A DNA stretch of 64,000 bases from Neoechinorhynchus agilis (lineage: Eukaryota > Acanthocephala): the NCBI GenBank assembly GCA_051530055.1, contig CM121342.1, positions 5,518,001 to 5,582,000 on the forward strand, given 5' to 3'. Of this stretch, positions 52,922 through 64,000 are shown in pieces. A program made the position numbers and the translations under genes. Below the pieces are notes generated by a model. That model had not been told where the DNA came from. It did no database searches and saw nothing but the letters and a program-made list of their open reading frames with translations. Within the stretch, counting starts at the first letter, position 1, and each line of letters starts with the position of its first letter.

Positions 52922-53465
52922 AAAGGAGATTGTGGGTATTGAGGAGCTTAGAGATCGCTCTCAAACTCAACTCCTTCTCTCGCCTATTCTTCATTTAGGA
53001 TTCAGCAGACTCTCAAGCAACTAAATTTTATCCGTCTAACAGTACAAAAGTTTGCATGTGAAATAAACACAATAAAAAAGTGGTCGTTTACTAGTCTTAT
53101 TTAGCAAAATGACCGAAAAGGACAAAGAGAAATGTATGATTCTCAATGAGGGAGATTGTGGGTATTGAGGAGCTTAGAAATCGCTCTCAAACTCAACTCC
53201 TTCTCTCGCCTATTCTTCATTTGGAATTCAGCAGACTCTCAAGCAACTAAATTTTATCCGTCTAACAGTACAAAAGTTTGCATGTGAAATAAACACAATA
53301 AAAAAGTGGTCGTTTACTGGTCTTATTTAGCAAAATGACCAAGAAGGACAAAGAGAAATGTATGATTCTCAATGAGGGAGATTGTGGGTATTGAGGAGCT
53401 TAGAAATCGCTCTCAAACTCAACTCCTTCTCTCGCCTATTCTTCATTTAGGATTCAGAAGAGTCG
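52922..53465 (+). repeat. Tandem repeat, period 225 bp, 2.4 copies
   Basis: GGGAGATTGTGGGTATTGAG recurs at about 52926, 53151 and 53376, each followed by GCTCTCAAACTCAACTCC, GCAACTAAATTTTATCCGTC and AAAGTTTGCATGTGAAATAA. The first two copies are nearly identical; the third is truncated after CATTTAGGATTCAG. Each full copy holds a 19-codon frame (MTEKDKEKCMILNEGDCGY) but nothing else coding. Confidence 0.85.
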
Positions 53466-53526
53466 AACTCTCACATAAATAAAACCAAATTGTAAAACTG
53501 TTCATCATTTTAACCTTTTTGTAACG

Positions 53527-53663
53527 AATTATCAAATAATTGATATATTTGATAATTTTAGGCCTTTGCGTAGGCCTTTTTCAAATTTTTTTTGCAAAAC
53601 AGTAGACTTAAGAAGGCCTACGCGAAAACCGAAAATTATCAAATAAATCAATTATTTGATAAA
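53527..53663. repeat. Foldback element, about 137 bp
   Basis: Inverted arms contain AATTATCAAATAATTGAT and its near inverse, and inside them GGCCTTTGCGTAGGCC opposite GGCCTACGCG. The left arm is itself palindromic (TATCAAATAATTGATATATT region). No coding capacity. A LINE-like fragment starts about 40 bp to the right. Confidence 0.65.
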
Positions 53664-53699
53664 AGTAAATAAAACCATAGTCAACTTACCCAAGAAAAA

Positions 53700-53880
53700 A
53701 GTGAAACGTATGGGGCCTTGTGAGGGTCGGCACTGGCCCCCCTCCTGAAGGACTTGGGGAAACGAATCAACGCGGCGACTGGAGATCCAAGATCGACTTC
53801 GTTCCTCGCCCAAAAATTAGGAATGCGGCCAGCATTTTGGCCAGCGCCGATGAATAGGAGCGGGGAGGTTAGATCAAAAA
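53700..53880 (+). mobile_element. LINE-like RT C-terminal fragment, same family as 13.2 and 43.4 kb
   Basis: The plus strand reads LLKDLGKRINAATGDPRSTS and FLAQKL, nearly base-for-base the same as the copy in the UBR3-like intron (opposite strand). Only the tail is present. The high identity between the two short copies suggests that both are recent, or that the fragment spreads as a short unit. Confidence 0.7.
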
Positions 53881-54090
53881 AATCCCTCAATAACTCTCAA
53901 GTACATTAATTTTGTTTCAAATTCGAGTATTCATGAAAATCCAAAGATGCATTGTTCCTTTTGTTTGTTAATTTTTTTAGTAATATTCTCCAATTTGAAA
54001 TGGTTTTGTGTGTTGGTGTGGAGGGATGCGGAACAGAAAGCTTCTCTAAGTTTATTGACAAAATATATATGCACAAATCGAGTGACTGGA

Positions 54091-54669
54091 TCACAATATA
54101 CAAAGAAGAGTTGATATAATTATCCGGCGGAAGGTATGTTCACTCCTTACCTGAATTGCTTCGTTTTTCTCTAGATATTCTCCGTTACAAAGCATGCTAT
54201 CGCACTCCTTTTCATACTCCACTTCGTACTGTAAAACAGATCCTCGTGGCTTTGAAGCTCGTCGATACCTTCCATAGCCATGTTTATCATTATCGTTTTG
54301 ATTGCGTCCACCCATCAATAGCAAATCCACAAGCTTCTGCTGTTTGTCTTCTAGTATAAACTTGCTAGTCGGAGCACAGCTCCTAACGAACCTTCTTTCT
54401 TTTGACAGTTTGTTTTTGAGAATATAAAATATACAATATGATCGATGATTTGTGTGGCCAGACGTTCGAGTCATTAGTTCGGTGCAATTGACAATATCAA
54501 GATCAGAAGTGCGATAAGCACATGGATCGTCGATGAAGTTCAACTTCGATCCAGCAATAACGGTGTCGCAACTGTAACATATTAGGTCCGGTCTCGGCTC
54601 AACGATAGAGATTTGGTTCAGGGAGTGTTTGGTCAAAGTGACGAGCAACATTAAATGAAGGAGCTTCAT
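54091..54669 (-). CDS. Secreted Ly6/uPAR-type protein, probably GPI-anchored
   Basis: ATG at 54669, stop at 54091, 192 codons. A signal peptide (MKLLHLMLLVTLTKHSLNQ) is followed by LICYSCDTVIAGSKLNF, the CxxC start of a Ly6 three-finger fold, more Cys (DPCAYRTSD, VNCTELM, SYCIF, VRSCAPTS) and the family-typical end CDSMLCNGE. Low-complexity RNQNDNDKHGYGRYRR lies before the last Cys group. The C-terminus is short and hydrophobic (RRIIISTLLCIL), which would fit a GPI signal. The Cys pattern resembles Quiver/Sleepless-like proteins. A strong donor (GTAAGG) after NEAIQ means the last exon could differ. Confidence 0.65.
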   Translation of the reverse strand: MKLLHLMLLVTLTKHSLNQISIVEPRPDLICYSCDTVIAGSKLNFIDDPCAYRTSDLDIVNCTELMTRTSGHTNHRSYCIFYILKNKLSKERRFVRSCAPTSKFILEDKQQKLVDLLLMGGRNQNDNDKHGYGRYRRASKPRGSVLQYEVEYEKECDSMLCNGEYLEKNEAIQVRSEHTFRRIIISTLLCIL

Positions 54670-57600
54670 TAACGACTAACCATTGCTTAGGACTTGTCTA
54701 AAAATCAAGAGAGGGATGTATTAAGGTTTCCTTATACTTTAGAACACTCAATGGGAAATCTCGACACGGTCAAGAGTCTGTATTTTGTTATTTTTACGAA
54801 TCGGTAAACGGTTATTCGTTCGAACATAGACTTGGCCTGTTGAAGAAACCCTGATGACCGGCTATTAAGAGTTGGAAGAGACGTCAATCTCGTGCCGGGA
54901 ACACTAACTGATAGATTTACCGCCTCGGTTGTTTAGACTAGTCGGGATGTAACCTGGTTCCATGCTGAGTATTAGAAAACGAAACCGGGTTCCTCAATGT
55001 ACCTGTCCGAGAAGCCAGTTTTATACTCTATCGGTGCGTACTCGACCCGGACCGTTTGCTTAGGTCATGTGTCAAGACGCTCTCTTGCCTCCTCTAGTGA
55101 TATTTTCTTATTGACAGGGACAACCACAAAACAGTCGAGGACTTTTGAGATTCAAGGAATGCTTAGGGGACCCATAAATACGACCCGGATTGGTTTCAAG
55201 ATAATCGACACGAATTCGAAAATCTCTCACGTCCAGAAACCTTCCATATTGATGAATAATGCGTGAATTTGTGAGTCGAATGAAGGCAAACAGGAAATGG
55301 CAGCAATCCCCCTGTTAAAGTGGTCGATTGTGCAAAATTGAAACAAATACTTTAATCGGGTACAGGGAAATCGAAATGGCAAACGTTGTAGAGACCTATT
55401 CGAACAAAAAGACAATAACACTTTGAGGCAATTTCTGGAATTCACATACCTGTTTCCTACGACTGACTTGGGTACTTTATCTTCCCTTCGTTGGCGTACA
55501 CAGCTTCCTTTAACTAGAATTTCCTCAGACTGCAAGGCAAGACTGTTGCTCAGTCGGAACGTCTACAGTCGGACTACAGAGTTGAGTGGCAAGAGGTTGT
55601 GTTATGTCTCCTGTCCTAAGCGGCCTGTAACTGATCCCTGGACAACTTAGCAACATCACTTGTTCTCGGTATGGACGGTTCGGTCTGTGGAAAATAAACT
55701 AGAACCATTTTGTTAAATGAGGACTACAGTTTTTTTTCACAATTAGGACTGAAAACCAACCGAGTTTTGTCCGAAAAAGACGATTAGTTCGGATTTAATC
55801 GTGAAATCCCCGTTTCTACCCACTGCGGAAATTTTAGTGTTTAAGTTTTAGAATGGTTGTTCAGTTAGTAATCATGCACAGCCTTTGGATTCAATGGATA
55901 CCATTTCGACAAATTTCAACTTGGTCAATTAATTCTTAAATGTTACTGGTGAGCCGGATCGTTTTTATTTCAGATTATTGCATCCCTTCGTCGGTTTTTG
56001 ACATAAGATTCATCGAAGTCTACAATCACTTCTCTAATATGTATAAGAAATCCAAAATCCGAGGACTCGGGATGTAATAACCTGAATTGGTCAATTAACC
56101 CAATATCAAGTACTGCCCCCACAATTTACGAAAAGCAACTAAAAGTGATTTTCACGTGGAAAATGTGTACAATTTAAGCTTGCAATAATTTTTTTCTATG
56201 CGAATTAAATGCTCATTGATTTTTAAAACGGGATGCGTAGAATTCATACTTTTTTTATGAAGTGTGTTAAGGAGAGGGACGAATTTTTGTTTGCAAATAT
56301 ACTTTAATCGATTGATTTGAATGAAAATCGCTTAAAAAGCTACCAGACGGTCTATCATTCACAGGATGGCCAAGTATTTCTACGGTCTACCGAAACCGTC
56401 CCACCTGTGCTATTTACTAGCGAGATGAAGCGTAAAATCATCATGGGTTTTTTTTCACAAAAATACTACGGATTAACTTCATAAGAGCAAGAAAAAGAGG
56501 TTCTCTGAGCAAAATAAACTCACATCTCTCTTTTGCGGCACTCGTTTTTTTTGTCTATCAGCGTTGGGGTGTTGATGAAAGATCTCTTTTTTCGTGTTTG
56601 AAGTGCAGGAAGTTAATAGAAAAATCATATTTGAAAAGTTTAAAGTGTTTCAAGCCGCGTGCCTTGCCCATTCACGCGAAAAATCAGCACAAGTACGCCG
56701 ATTCTCTTGGACGATTTTAATTAATCATCATAGCCTAATGCATAAATGAATGCTCTGGTCAAGCTTGAGAAGATTGACATGCTAATCTAATTTTCTTTTG
56801 ATCAGTTCGAGATGTCTAGGTGGCAAAACTATATGGACTAGTAAAATTATCAAGAGCGGACATCGTCGATTTACCATCAAACAAAAAAGGAGGAATATTT
56901 GTGAGAGTTCCGATTGGGAAACCGTCTCTGTCAACAGCGCTCTAATCACAGGAAACAATTTGGTATACTGTAAGACCCATTTGAAATGCTGATGGGGGGA
57001 AATGCCCGTGGCATCTTTACTTCCTACGTCGAGCTGCTCACTTTATTATAGAGATCTTCTTCGATGGTCTATGTCAAGGTCTCCACCACATCGACTAAAC
57101 TAAAATAGCCATGAAACAACATTCAATTATGGTGTGAACTTTTTTTTTTGTAGGGGATGCAATTTCATTTGAAGTGCACAATTCAACACGTCGAAGCCCT
57201 TGAGGGTCCTTCGAGCAATCGCAACAACGGCTTTGCTTGTGTTTCCAACTCATTTGGCACCAACCAAAACAAAATTAATCTCAAAAATTAAGTTCAGCAG
57301 TCCAATATTTCGCTACAATGCGTCCTCTATACACAACACATTTTTAACATTCGATGTACGGATCACAGAAATAATAAAAGCACGCCAATTGGCGAAGACG
57401 CTAGCAATATTAAAGGGATTGCTTTTGGTGCACTTTTTATCGGGTCGTTGGTGCGATCACTCTCTTCTCTGGGGGATCATCCATCTTGATGCCAGAAAGA
57501 TAAACAGTGGATTATGTAAATTCCAAAAAAAAGATAACTGAATGTTTCCCAAAATACTGTGAAAACCTTGGTAGGAAAACGAAAATGCTTAGCTCCAAAA

Positions 57601-58544
57601 GGTATAAGTTGTCTTCAATTTTAAAAAACTCGATGGTGTTCATTGGCCCTTGGCTTGTAAAGACCAATTCTGAAATGCAAACAACAAGTGTAAATGTATG
57701 GATCAATAATAAATGGCCGTCAACTTTGATCGTTCAAAGATCCATTTATCTAATCATTCATAAAAATAGAAAATGATTCCTTCGATTTCTAACCAATTTG
57801 TACAAATATTAAGACACAGAAACATTTACGATTTTTGAGATTTGGTCATCATAATACTGGAGAGAAAATATTAGATATTTCGTAAGGAAGCTAATTATTT
57901 TCTATTCGGGACGTGACCTAAATTGAAAATCGAAAGGCGTCCTGGCGAAATAGTGATAAGTATCGTTATTTACGGTGTTCGTTTACGGACACTGCAAATG
58001 TTGAACAATGAAATTTCTTAAATGTGACTTTGTGCTCTTTAGTTCACTTCATTATGCCACGATTTCAAAACGTTTTTATCGAGACAAAAATTTCATTTCC
58101 CCGCAATTCATGCTATCTTGTAAGACCTAAAAAGCTGTATAATATCTAGAACAGAATCGGTGCCAGTTCTAGTTCTCGATTCAGCTGGAAAACTGTTTGA
58201 TTTGCCCTTAAACGGAAACTATAGTTCGCGAGATGTCAAGAGCATCTATGATTCCAATCAGTCTCGAATTCGACAATAAGATAAGATCAATGTGAAAGTT
58301 AAAGACAAAAGAAAATGTAATCAACTATCAGTATATTGCACTCCCGATAATTTGATTTTTTAGACAGATTAACGCTGGTACTTTAAGGAAGACTCAGTCA
58401 CCGCGGATACCAACGCTCCAGGAAACACTGGCGACAAAAAAACTCCTTAAAATCACCTCATCGATGTGATCGAAATAAAAACTAATGAAGAAGTTAGAGT
58501 TTAAATCGTGGTGTGATCATAATCCGACTGATAAAAGAAAAATT
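54670..58544. other. Gene-poor stretch, 3.9 kb
   Basis: Short open frames occur (plus 54997-55266, 57200-57541 and 57507-57776; minus 55227-55535) but none has a recognisable domain, start context or splice structure. The two at 57.2-57.8 kb are consecutive, Lys/Arg-rich and could be remnants of one decayed gene. No tandem repeat seen. It lies next to a satellite array and may be pericentromere-like or simply repeat-rich intergenic DNA. Confidence 0.3.
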
Positions 58545-61396
58545 GATATGAGAAATATTTTATCCACTGGATTCTGATCACCATGATTCAATGAACAAAA
58601 TATTGGTCAAAAGTGCAATGCGCCAATTCCTTTAAAACGATTAAAAATCTCAAAAAAATAGACCAGTTCAAATCTTCATCGATCAAAAGTGGATTCTAGA
58701 CGTGAATCGAAAGATCCATAATAATATTTATCCACTGGATTCTGATCACCATGATTCAATGAACAAAATATTGGTCAAAAGTGCAATGAGTCAATTCCTT
58801 TAAAAGGATTAAAAATCTCAAAAAAAATAGACCAGTTCAAATCTTCATTAATCAAAAGTGAATTCTGATGTGAATCGAAAAATCCATAATATTATTTATC
58901 CACTGGATTCTGATCACCATGATTCAATGAACAAAATATTGGTCAAAAGTGCAATGCGCCAATTCCTTTAAAACGATTAAAAATCTCAAAAAAATAGACC
59001 AGTTCAAATCTTCATCGATCAAAAGTGAATTCTAGACGTGAATCGAAAAATCCATAATAATATTTATCCACTGGATTCTGATCACCATGATTCAATGAAC
59101 AAAATATTGGTCAAAAGTGCAATGAGTCAATTCCTTTAAAAGGATTAAAAATCTCAAAAAAATAGACCAGTTCAAATCTTCATTAATCAAAAGTGAATTC
59201 TGATGTGAATCGAAAAATCCATAATAATATTTATCCACTGGATTCTGATCACCATGATTCAATGAACAAAATATTGGTCAAAAGTGCAATGCGCCAATTC
59301 CTTTAAAAGGATTAAAAATCTCAAAAAAATAGACCAGTTCAAATCTTCATCGATCAAAAGTGAATTCTAGATGTGAATCGAAAAATCCATAATAATATTT
59401 ATCCACTGGATTCTGATCACCATGATTCAATGAACAAAATATTGGTCAAAAGTGCAATGCGCCAATTCCTTTAAAACGATTAAAAATCTCAAAAAAATAG
59501 ACCAGTTCAAATCTTCATTAATCAAAAGTGAATTCTAGATGTGAATCGAAAAATCCATAATAATATTTATCCACTGGATTCTGATCACCATGATTCAATG
59601 AACAAAATATTGGTCAAAAGTGCAATGCGCCAATTCCTTTAAAAGGATTAAAAATCTCAAAAAAATAGACCAGTTCAAATCTTCATTAATCAAAAGTGAA
59701 TTCTAGATGTGAATCGAAAAATCCATAATAATATTTATCCACTGGATTCTGATCACCATGATTCAATGAACAAAATATTGGTCAAAAGTGCAATGCGCCA
59801 ATTCCTTTAAAAGGATTAAAAATCTCAAAAAAATAGACCAGTTCAAATCTTCATCGATCAAAAGTGAATTCTAGATGTGAATCGAAAAATCCATAATAAT
59901 ATTTATCCACTGGATTCTGATCACCATGATTCAATGAACAAAATATTGGTCAAAAGTGCAATGCGCCAATTCCTTTAAAAGGATTAAAAATCTCAAAAAA
60001 ATAGACCAGTTCAAATCTTCATTAATCAAAAGTGAATTCTAGATGTGAATCGAAAAATCCATAATAATATTTATCCACTGGATTCTGATCACCATGATTC
60101 AATGAACAAAATATTGGTCAAAAGTGCAATGCGCCAATTCCTTTAAAACGATTAAAAATCTCAAAAAAATAGACCAGTTCAAATCTTCATCGATCCAAAG
60201 TGAATTCTAGATGTGAATCGAAAAATCCATAATAATATTTATCCACTGGATTCTGATCACCATGATTCAATGAACAAAATATTGGTCAAAAGTGCAATGC
60301 GCCAATTCCTTTAAAAGGATTAAAAATCTCAAAAAAATAGACCAGTTCAAATCTTCATTAATCAAAAGTGAATTCTGATGTGAATCGAAAAATCCATAAT
60401 ATTATTTATCCACTGGATTCTGATCACCATGATTCAATGAACAAAATATTGGTCAAAAGTGCAATGCGCCAATTCCTTTAAAAGGATTAAAAATCTCAAA
60501 AAAATAGACCAGTTCAAATCTTCATTAATCAAAAGTGAATTCTAGATGTGAATCGAAAAATCCATAATATATTTATCCACTGGATTCTGATCACCATGAT
60601 TCAATGAACAAAATATTGGTCAAAAGTGCAATGCGCCAATTCCTTTAAAAGGATTAAAAATCTCAAAAAAATAGACCAGTTCAAATCTTCATCGATCAAA
60701 AGTGAATTCTAGATGTGAATCGAAAAATCCATAATAATATTTATCCACTGGATTCTGATCACCATGATTCAATGAACAAAATATTGGTCAAAAGTGCAAT
60801 GCGCCAATTCCTTTAAAAGGATTAAAAATCTAAAAAATAGACCAGTTCAAATCTTCATTAATCAAAAGTGGATTCTAGATGTGAATCGAAAAATCCATAA
60901 TATTATTTATCCACTGGATTCTGATCACCATGATTCAATGAACAAAATATTGGTCAAAAGTGCAATGCGCCAATTCCTTTAAAACGATTAAAAATCTCAA
61001 AAAAATAGACCAGTTCAAATCTTCATCGATCAAAAGTGAATTCTAGATGTGAATCGAAAAATCCATAATATTATTTATCCACTGGATTCTGATCACCATG
61101 ATTCAATGAACAAAATATTGGTCAAAAGTGCAATGAGTCAATTCCTTTAAAAGGATTAAAAATCTCAAAAAAAAAGACCAGTTCAAATCTTCATCGATCA
61201 AAAGTGAATTCTAGATGTGAATCGAAAAATCCATAATAATATTTATCCACTGGATTCTGATCACCATGATTCAATGAAAAAAATATTGGTCAAAAGTGCA
61301 ATGCGCCAATTCCTTTAAAACGATTAAAAATCTCAAAAAAAAAGACCAGTTCAAATCTTCATCGATCAAAAGTGGATTCTAGATGTGAATCGAAAA
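58545..61396 (+). repeat. Satellite array, 168-169 bp monomer, about 17 copies
   Basis: TTTATCCACTGGATTCTGAT recurs every 167-169 bp from about 58559 to 61243. Each monomer also has ATGATTCAATGAACAAAATA, TTGGTCAAAAGTGCAATG, AATTCCTTTAAAA, AATAGACCAGTTCAAATCTT and CATAATAATATTTATCC. Variation is confined to a few blocks: CGCC versus GAGTC before AATTCC, ACG versus AGG before ATTAAAAATC, and CATCGATC versus CATTAATC. Monomers are otherwise nearly identical, AT-rich, and close to one nucleosome in length. Occasional read-through frames are artefacts. Confidence 0.97.
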
Positions 61397-62182
61397 CTGC
61401 CGTCCATTAAATCTCCGATTCGGCATAGGGTTTTGCGCCTTACATAACCTTCTAAAATGAGCACATACTCTTAGACCGTCTCGAGTGCGAGTTCAGTGAT
61501 ATGTAAAGGCATAGAGATGAACGAATGCTGAGAAACAATGCTGAAATTCGCAACATTTGTTAGAACCAAGAGTGGTACGCTCACTAAATTGACCTCAAGG
61601 AAGCGTATCCAGTCACAAGTGTCCAGGAATCATAAAGCCGAAACCGTAATATTGTGCAGAATTTCACAAAGATGTCTCGGTACGTTCATTAGCGGAAAAA
61701 TGCCCGCTTCATTTAATAAAAATGCAGCTATATCCGCAGACAATATTGGAGATGGCCAAATGATGGGGAAAATGAACGATGTGGCACAAAAAGCGATCCA
61801 TTACCATCCCAACGCATTGTTTGTGAGTCTTTGTGGAAAACTGGAGACTAATTTTGAGGTTTTTGTGATTTACACTTCCTTCAAAACGTCTCGTCTCTGA
61901 CATAATTCTCAGGAAACGATTTCTAAACAATGGAGCCCATCAACAGCTCCCCCGCTTTTGGAGACGCACGAATTAACCGTAGCGATTTGTACGATAATTT
62001 GGTTGCCAAAGGTGGGGCACGATAATTTGCAATGGAGATTAAATGTGCTGTCATTGTACATTAATCAATCGATGTTCATGACAGACTGATCATTTAAAGA
62101 AGTCATTAGTCGACTTTATGATCGACCTCATTAGATCGGGCGAGATTTCTCTCTCTTACTTTTCTCAAGGTTAAGTGATTGG
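61397..62182. other. Post-satellite intergenic stretch
   Basis: A 120-codon plus-strand frame (61538-61900) has no recognised domain; composition is mixed (GDGQMMGKMNDVAQKAIHYH). It could be a real exon but nothing supports it beyond length. Confidence 0.25.
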
Positions 62183-62316
62183 AATTATCGTGTTTAGAAG
62201 TCTTCACTCGCATGATTTTTTCGATTAACCTCATTGGCGGTATTGCCGGTGAGGTTCGCAGAACGTCTTTTTAATCGAAAAAATCATGCGAGTGAAGACT
62301 TCTAAACACGATAATT
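62183..62316. repeat. Foldback (MITE-like) element with perfect 45-bp arms
   Basis: The left arm 62183-62227 is the exact reverse complement of the right arm 62272-62316 (45 of 45). The 44-bp interior again folds on itself (AACCTCATTGGCGG against GCCGGTGAGGTT), so the whole element forms one long hairpin. The arms start AATTATCGTGTTTAGAAG. Confidence 0.9.
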
Positions 62317-62595
62317 CTCTAATCATTTTCCCCGGAGAGTAAGGCTTCATTTTTTGAAACGAAAATATATACCAAAAACTGGAAATGCGTTACTGTTGTT
62401 AGAAACAAACCGAAAAAGGGTTAAATCATTGCCCACTTTTTTTTCTAACTGTAAACTATTGACAGTTTAGTCTCCAAGTTGAATTAGTCCAAGGAATGCA
62501 GATAGACTGCCTCAGACATATTAATTAACCTATGTGTTTTGTTTCTTGTTAGTTTCAACTTTCTCCTTCAACAAATAAGCGATCATAATGAGTAG

Positions 62596-62725
62596 AATTA
62601 TTATTGAATTTAGAAGTCTTCAAGCGCGGTAAATGATTATTTCGATTAAAAAGACGTTCTGCTAACCTCATTGGCGGTTCATCATCACCAGTTTGTTAGT
62701 AAGCGAGACCTAAACAATAATTCTA
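62596..62725. repeat. Diverged second copy of the 62.2 kb foldback
   Basis: Shares TTTAGAAGTCTTCA, ATTTCGATTAAAAAGACGTT, and TAACCTCATTGGCGGT in the same order, and ends TAAACAATAATTCTAAT. The right half is diverged. It keeps the AAAAGACGTTCTGC block that the 62.2 kb copy lacks in its left arm but has, inverted, in its right half. Confidence 0.65.
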
Positions 62726-63104
62726 ATCGCATTCCCCGGTACCTTACATATCGACATTATGATCTCATTTAAATCATAAATCCCTCAATTCAAAGTAGTC
62801 GCGGAAGCTGCCTGAAATAAACTTTAACGTATTTCATTTAATATTTTCTCAGAAGTTTTTGCGGAAAAGTACAAAAAAAGTCCCGGTTATTTTCACCTTC
62901 TTCAATATAACTTCTATATACGGCAACCAGATTAAATGACTGGCTCGATACGGATCAATGTTCCGAATTTATAATATGTGATACGCGATCTTCGAAACTT
63001 ATTTTGTTTCTGGTAAAGATTCTGGTTACCTTTATCGGATCATTGAGGTTGGTATGACATTCGATAGATCAACCAGTTTTTTTCCATAATGTGTCCGTTA
63101 TTAG
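62726..63104. other. Upstream part of the 63.1-63.6 kb gene or intergenic
   Basis: AT-rich. Earlier exons of the downstream gene should lie here or further left, but none was recognised. Confidence 0.25.
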
Positions 63105-63598
63105 AAACCCTTCGGATAAACTAAAGGAGAATCAACGTGAGCTCATGAGATTAATTGAACAGAATCCGGATCCTAATGCCGGAGAAGATTGTTTTACACC
63201 CTCTCAAAATAGGTTGGTCGACTAATGATATTTGTGTTTTTTAATGATTATAAAATAGAGACCTTTTTTATCGAGTTCTCAATATTTCGTCCGTCTCGTT
63301 GGACTTCTTTAGGTTGTAAAATCTAAAAAAATAAGACAGACGAAATATTGACAAAGTCGCATCACATTCATTATCTGGACTTCCGATTTTTGGTAACCGG
63401 AAACTTTTTGCTCTACATTTTTTTTAACAAAGCGTTCATCATTCGATAAATCGCAGTAATAAAGTGGATGCCTTGACCAAATTCTCTGTTTTCTTTTTTA
63501 GACCTGACATTGTTGATGTGTTTTTGGCTCAAAGGTTTTACGGCCGGATGCTTTTCCTGACGGGTTTGGGACCAGCACCGAGCCATTATTGTAAATGA
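63105..63598 (+). CDS. Last two exons of an unrecognised gene
   Basis: Exon 63105-63212 (after GTTATTAG, before GTTGG) reads NPSDKLKENQRELMRLIEQN then PDPNAGEDCFTPSQN. Exon 63502-63598 (after TTCTTTTTTAG) reads RPDIVDVFLAQRFYGRMLFL then TGLGPAPSHYCK and TGA. Phases agree across a 289-bp intron (the Arg codon is split). The charged helix then a short compact C-terminus looks like real protein, but the family is not recognised. Earlier exons were not found. The intron contains a small foldback. Confidence 0.5.
63278..63352. repeat. Small foldback in an intron
   Basis: TCAATATTTCGTCCGTCT faces AGACAGACGAAATATTGA about 40 bp later, an almost perfect inverted repeat. It sits within the 289-bp intron of the gene above and accounts for much of its extra length. 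Confidence 0.6.
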
Positions 63599-64000
63599 TT
63601 TAAATTTTTATACTATTAACTTGCCCCGAATGAGTCAAAGGTTGCTTATCTGAGTTTCGAATGGTCGTTTTCTACAACAAAACTCGTATTTTTCCGATGA
63701 GTTTCGACTATTTCCGGCTTTGTTTCGATCCAGTTTCGATGTGAAATTCTATGCTTTCGTCGCATACGTCTCGATTTCAATATGATGAGAATGCGAGATG
63801 ACTTGCAGTTTAAACTCTAGACCGCATGACCACCAAACTAAATGAAGAACCCTTTAACTTTTAGAAAAATCTATACTTTTGGTGGTGTTTTCGAAGAAAA
63901 ATTCGATGGCAACACCTTTTAAATTCGCCGAGGTGATTGAATTAGGAAAATCCTACTTTCTCAACAAGAAGAGTTTATAAACATTCGCGCCACCGCTCTG
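63599..64000. other. Window end, possible start of another gene
   Basis: An ATG at 63906 opens MATPFKFAEVIELGKSYFLN and stops at 63980. It could be a first exon, but no donor is evident. Nothing else seen. Confidence 0.2.

Noticed and set aside
52922-53465. 225-bp repeat as tandem spliced-leader RNA genes
   Set aside because: No leader of about 20-50 nt ending at a good donor and no Sm-binding site were seen in the unit.
54997-55650. Open frames on both strands suggesting a gene
   Set aside because: No recognisable domain, splice signals or start context, and overlapping frames on opposite strands are equally long.
60794-60982. Open frame inside the 168-bp satellite
   Set aside because: It arises only because one monomer lost bases in an A run; all other monomers are closed in that frame.
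58545-61396. CRISPR array, because of regular spacing
   Set aside because: The repeats are 168 bp with no unique spacers, and the DNA is clearly animal.

Overview
The window is animal nuclear DNA. It has split genes with short introns (about 41-120 bp for most, nearly all GT-AG), AATAAA-type polyadenylation signals, and clearly metazoan genes: engrailed, an MTA subunit of NuRD, phosphoinositide phospholipase C, class V myosin, an SLC22 transporter and a Ly6-like protein. Gene density, intron size and moderate GC point to a compact-genome invertebrate. Many start codons sit a few bases downstream of a pyrimidine-rich 3' splice-acceptor-like AG that follows no visible coding exon. One same-strand gene pair is separated by only 77 bp. 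Together these suggest spliced-leader trans-splicing and operons. The species cannot be fixed from sequence alone.

Layout. 0-8.8 kb: end of an unrecognised gene, ZSWIM7-like (-), WD40 exon (+), PLC (-), a 242-bp tandem repeat, DNAJC4-like (-), GINS2/PSF2 (+). 9-24.6 kb: a ~226-250 bp tandem repeat, then a UBR3-like E3 ligase (+), engrailed (+), mitochondrial DNAJA3/Tid1 (-), and MTA (+) as a single open exon. 24.6-36 kb: an array of elements with terminal inverted repeats, then U2AF1 (+), SRSF2-like and YIPF5 (-, likely one operon), an unknown small gene (-), BCAP31 (+), DCPS (+), a retroelement relic between short direct repeats, and COQ4 (+). 37-47.3 kb: myosin V with no coiled coil (+), an SLC22 transporter (+) with a LINE-like fragment in its interior, and alpha-tubulin (-). 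48-54.7 kb: mitochondrial ribosomal protein S15 (-), several tandem repeats, a long CCACGA-type microsatellite, a four-helix membrane protein (-) and a Ly6-like secreted protein (-). 54.7-64 kb: gene-poor, dominated by about 17 copies of a 168-bp satellite, then foldback elements and the last exons of an unrecognised gene.

The genes are mostly unrelated housekeeping functions: splicing (U2AF1, SRSF2), mRNA cap scavenging (DCPS), secretory pathway (YIPF5, BCAP31), mitochondria (DNAJA3, COQ4, MRPS15), replication and repair (GINS2, ZSWIM7). No biosynthetic or defence cluster is apparent. The most unusual material is the trans-splicing signature, the reduced myosin V, and the dense set of tandem and foldback repeats, several of which share modules.
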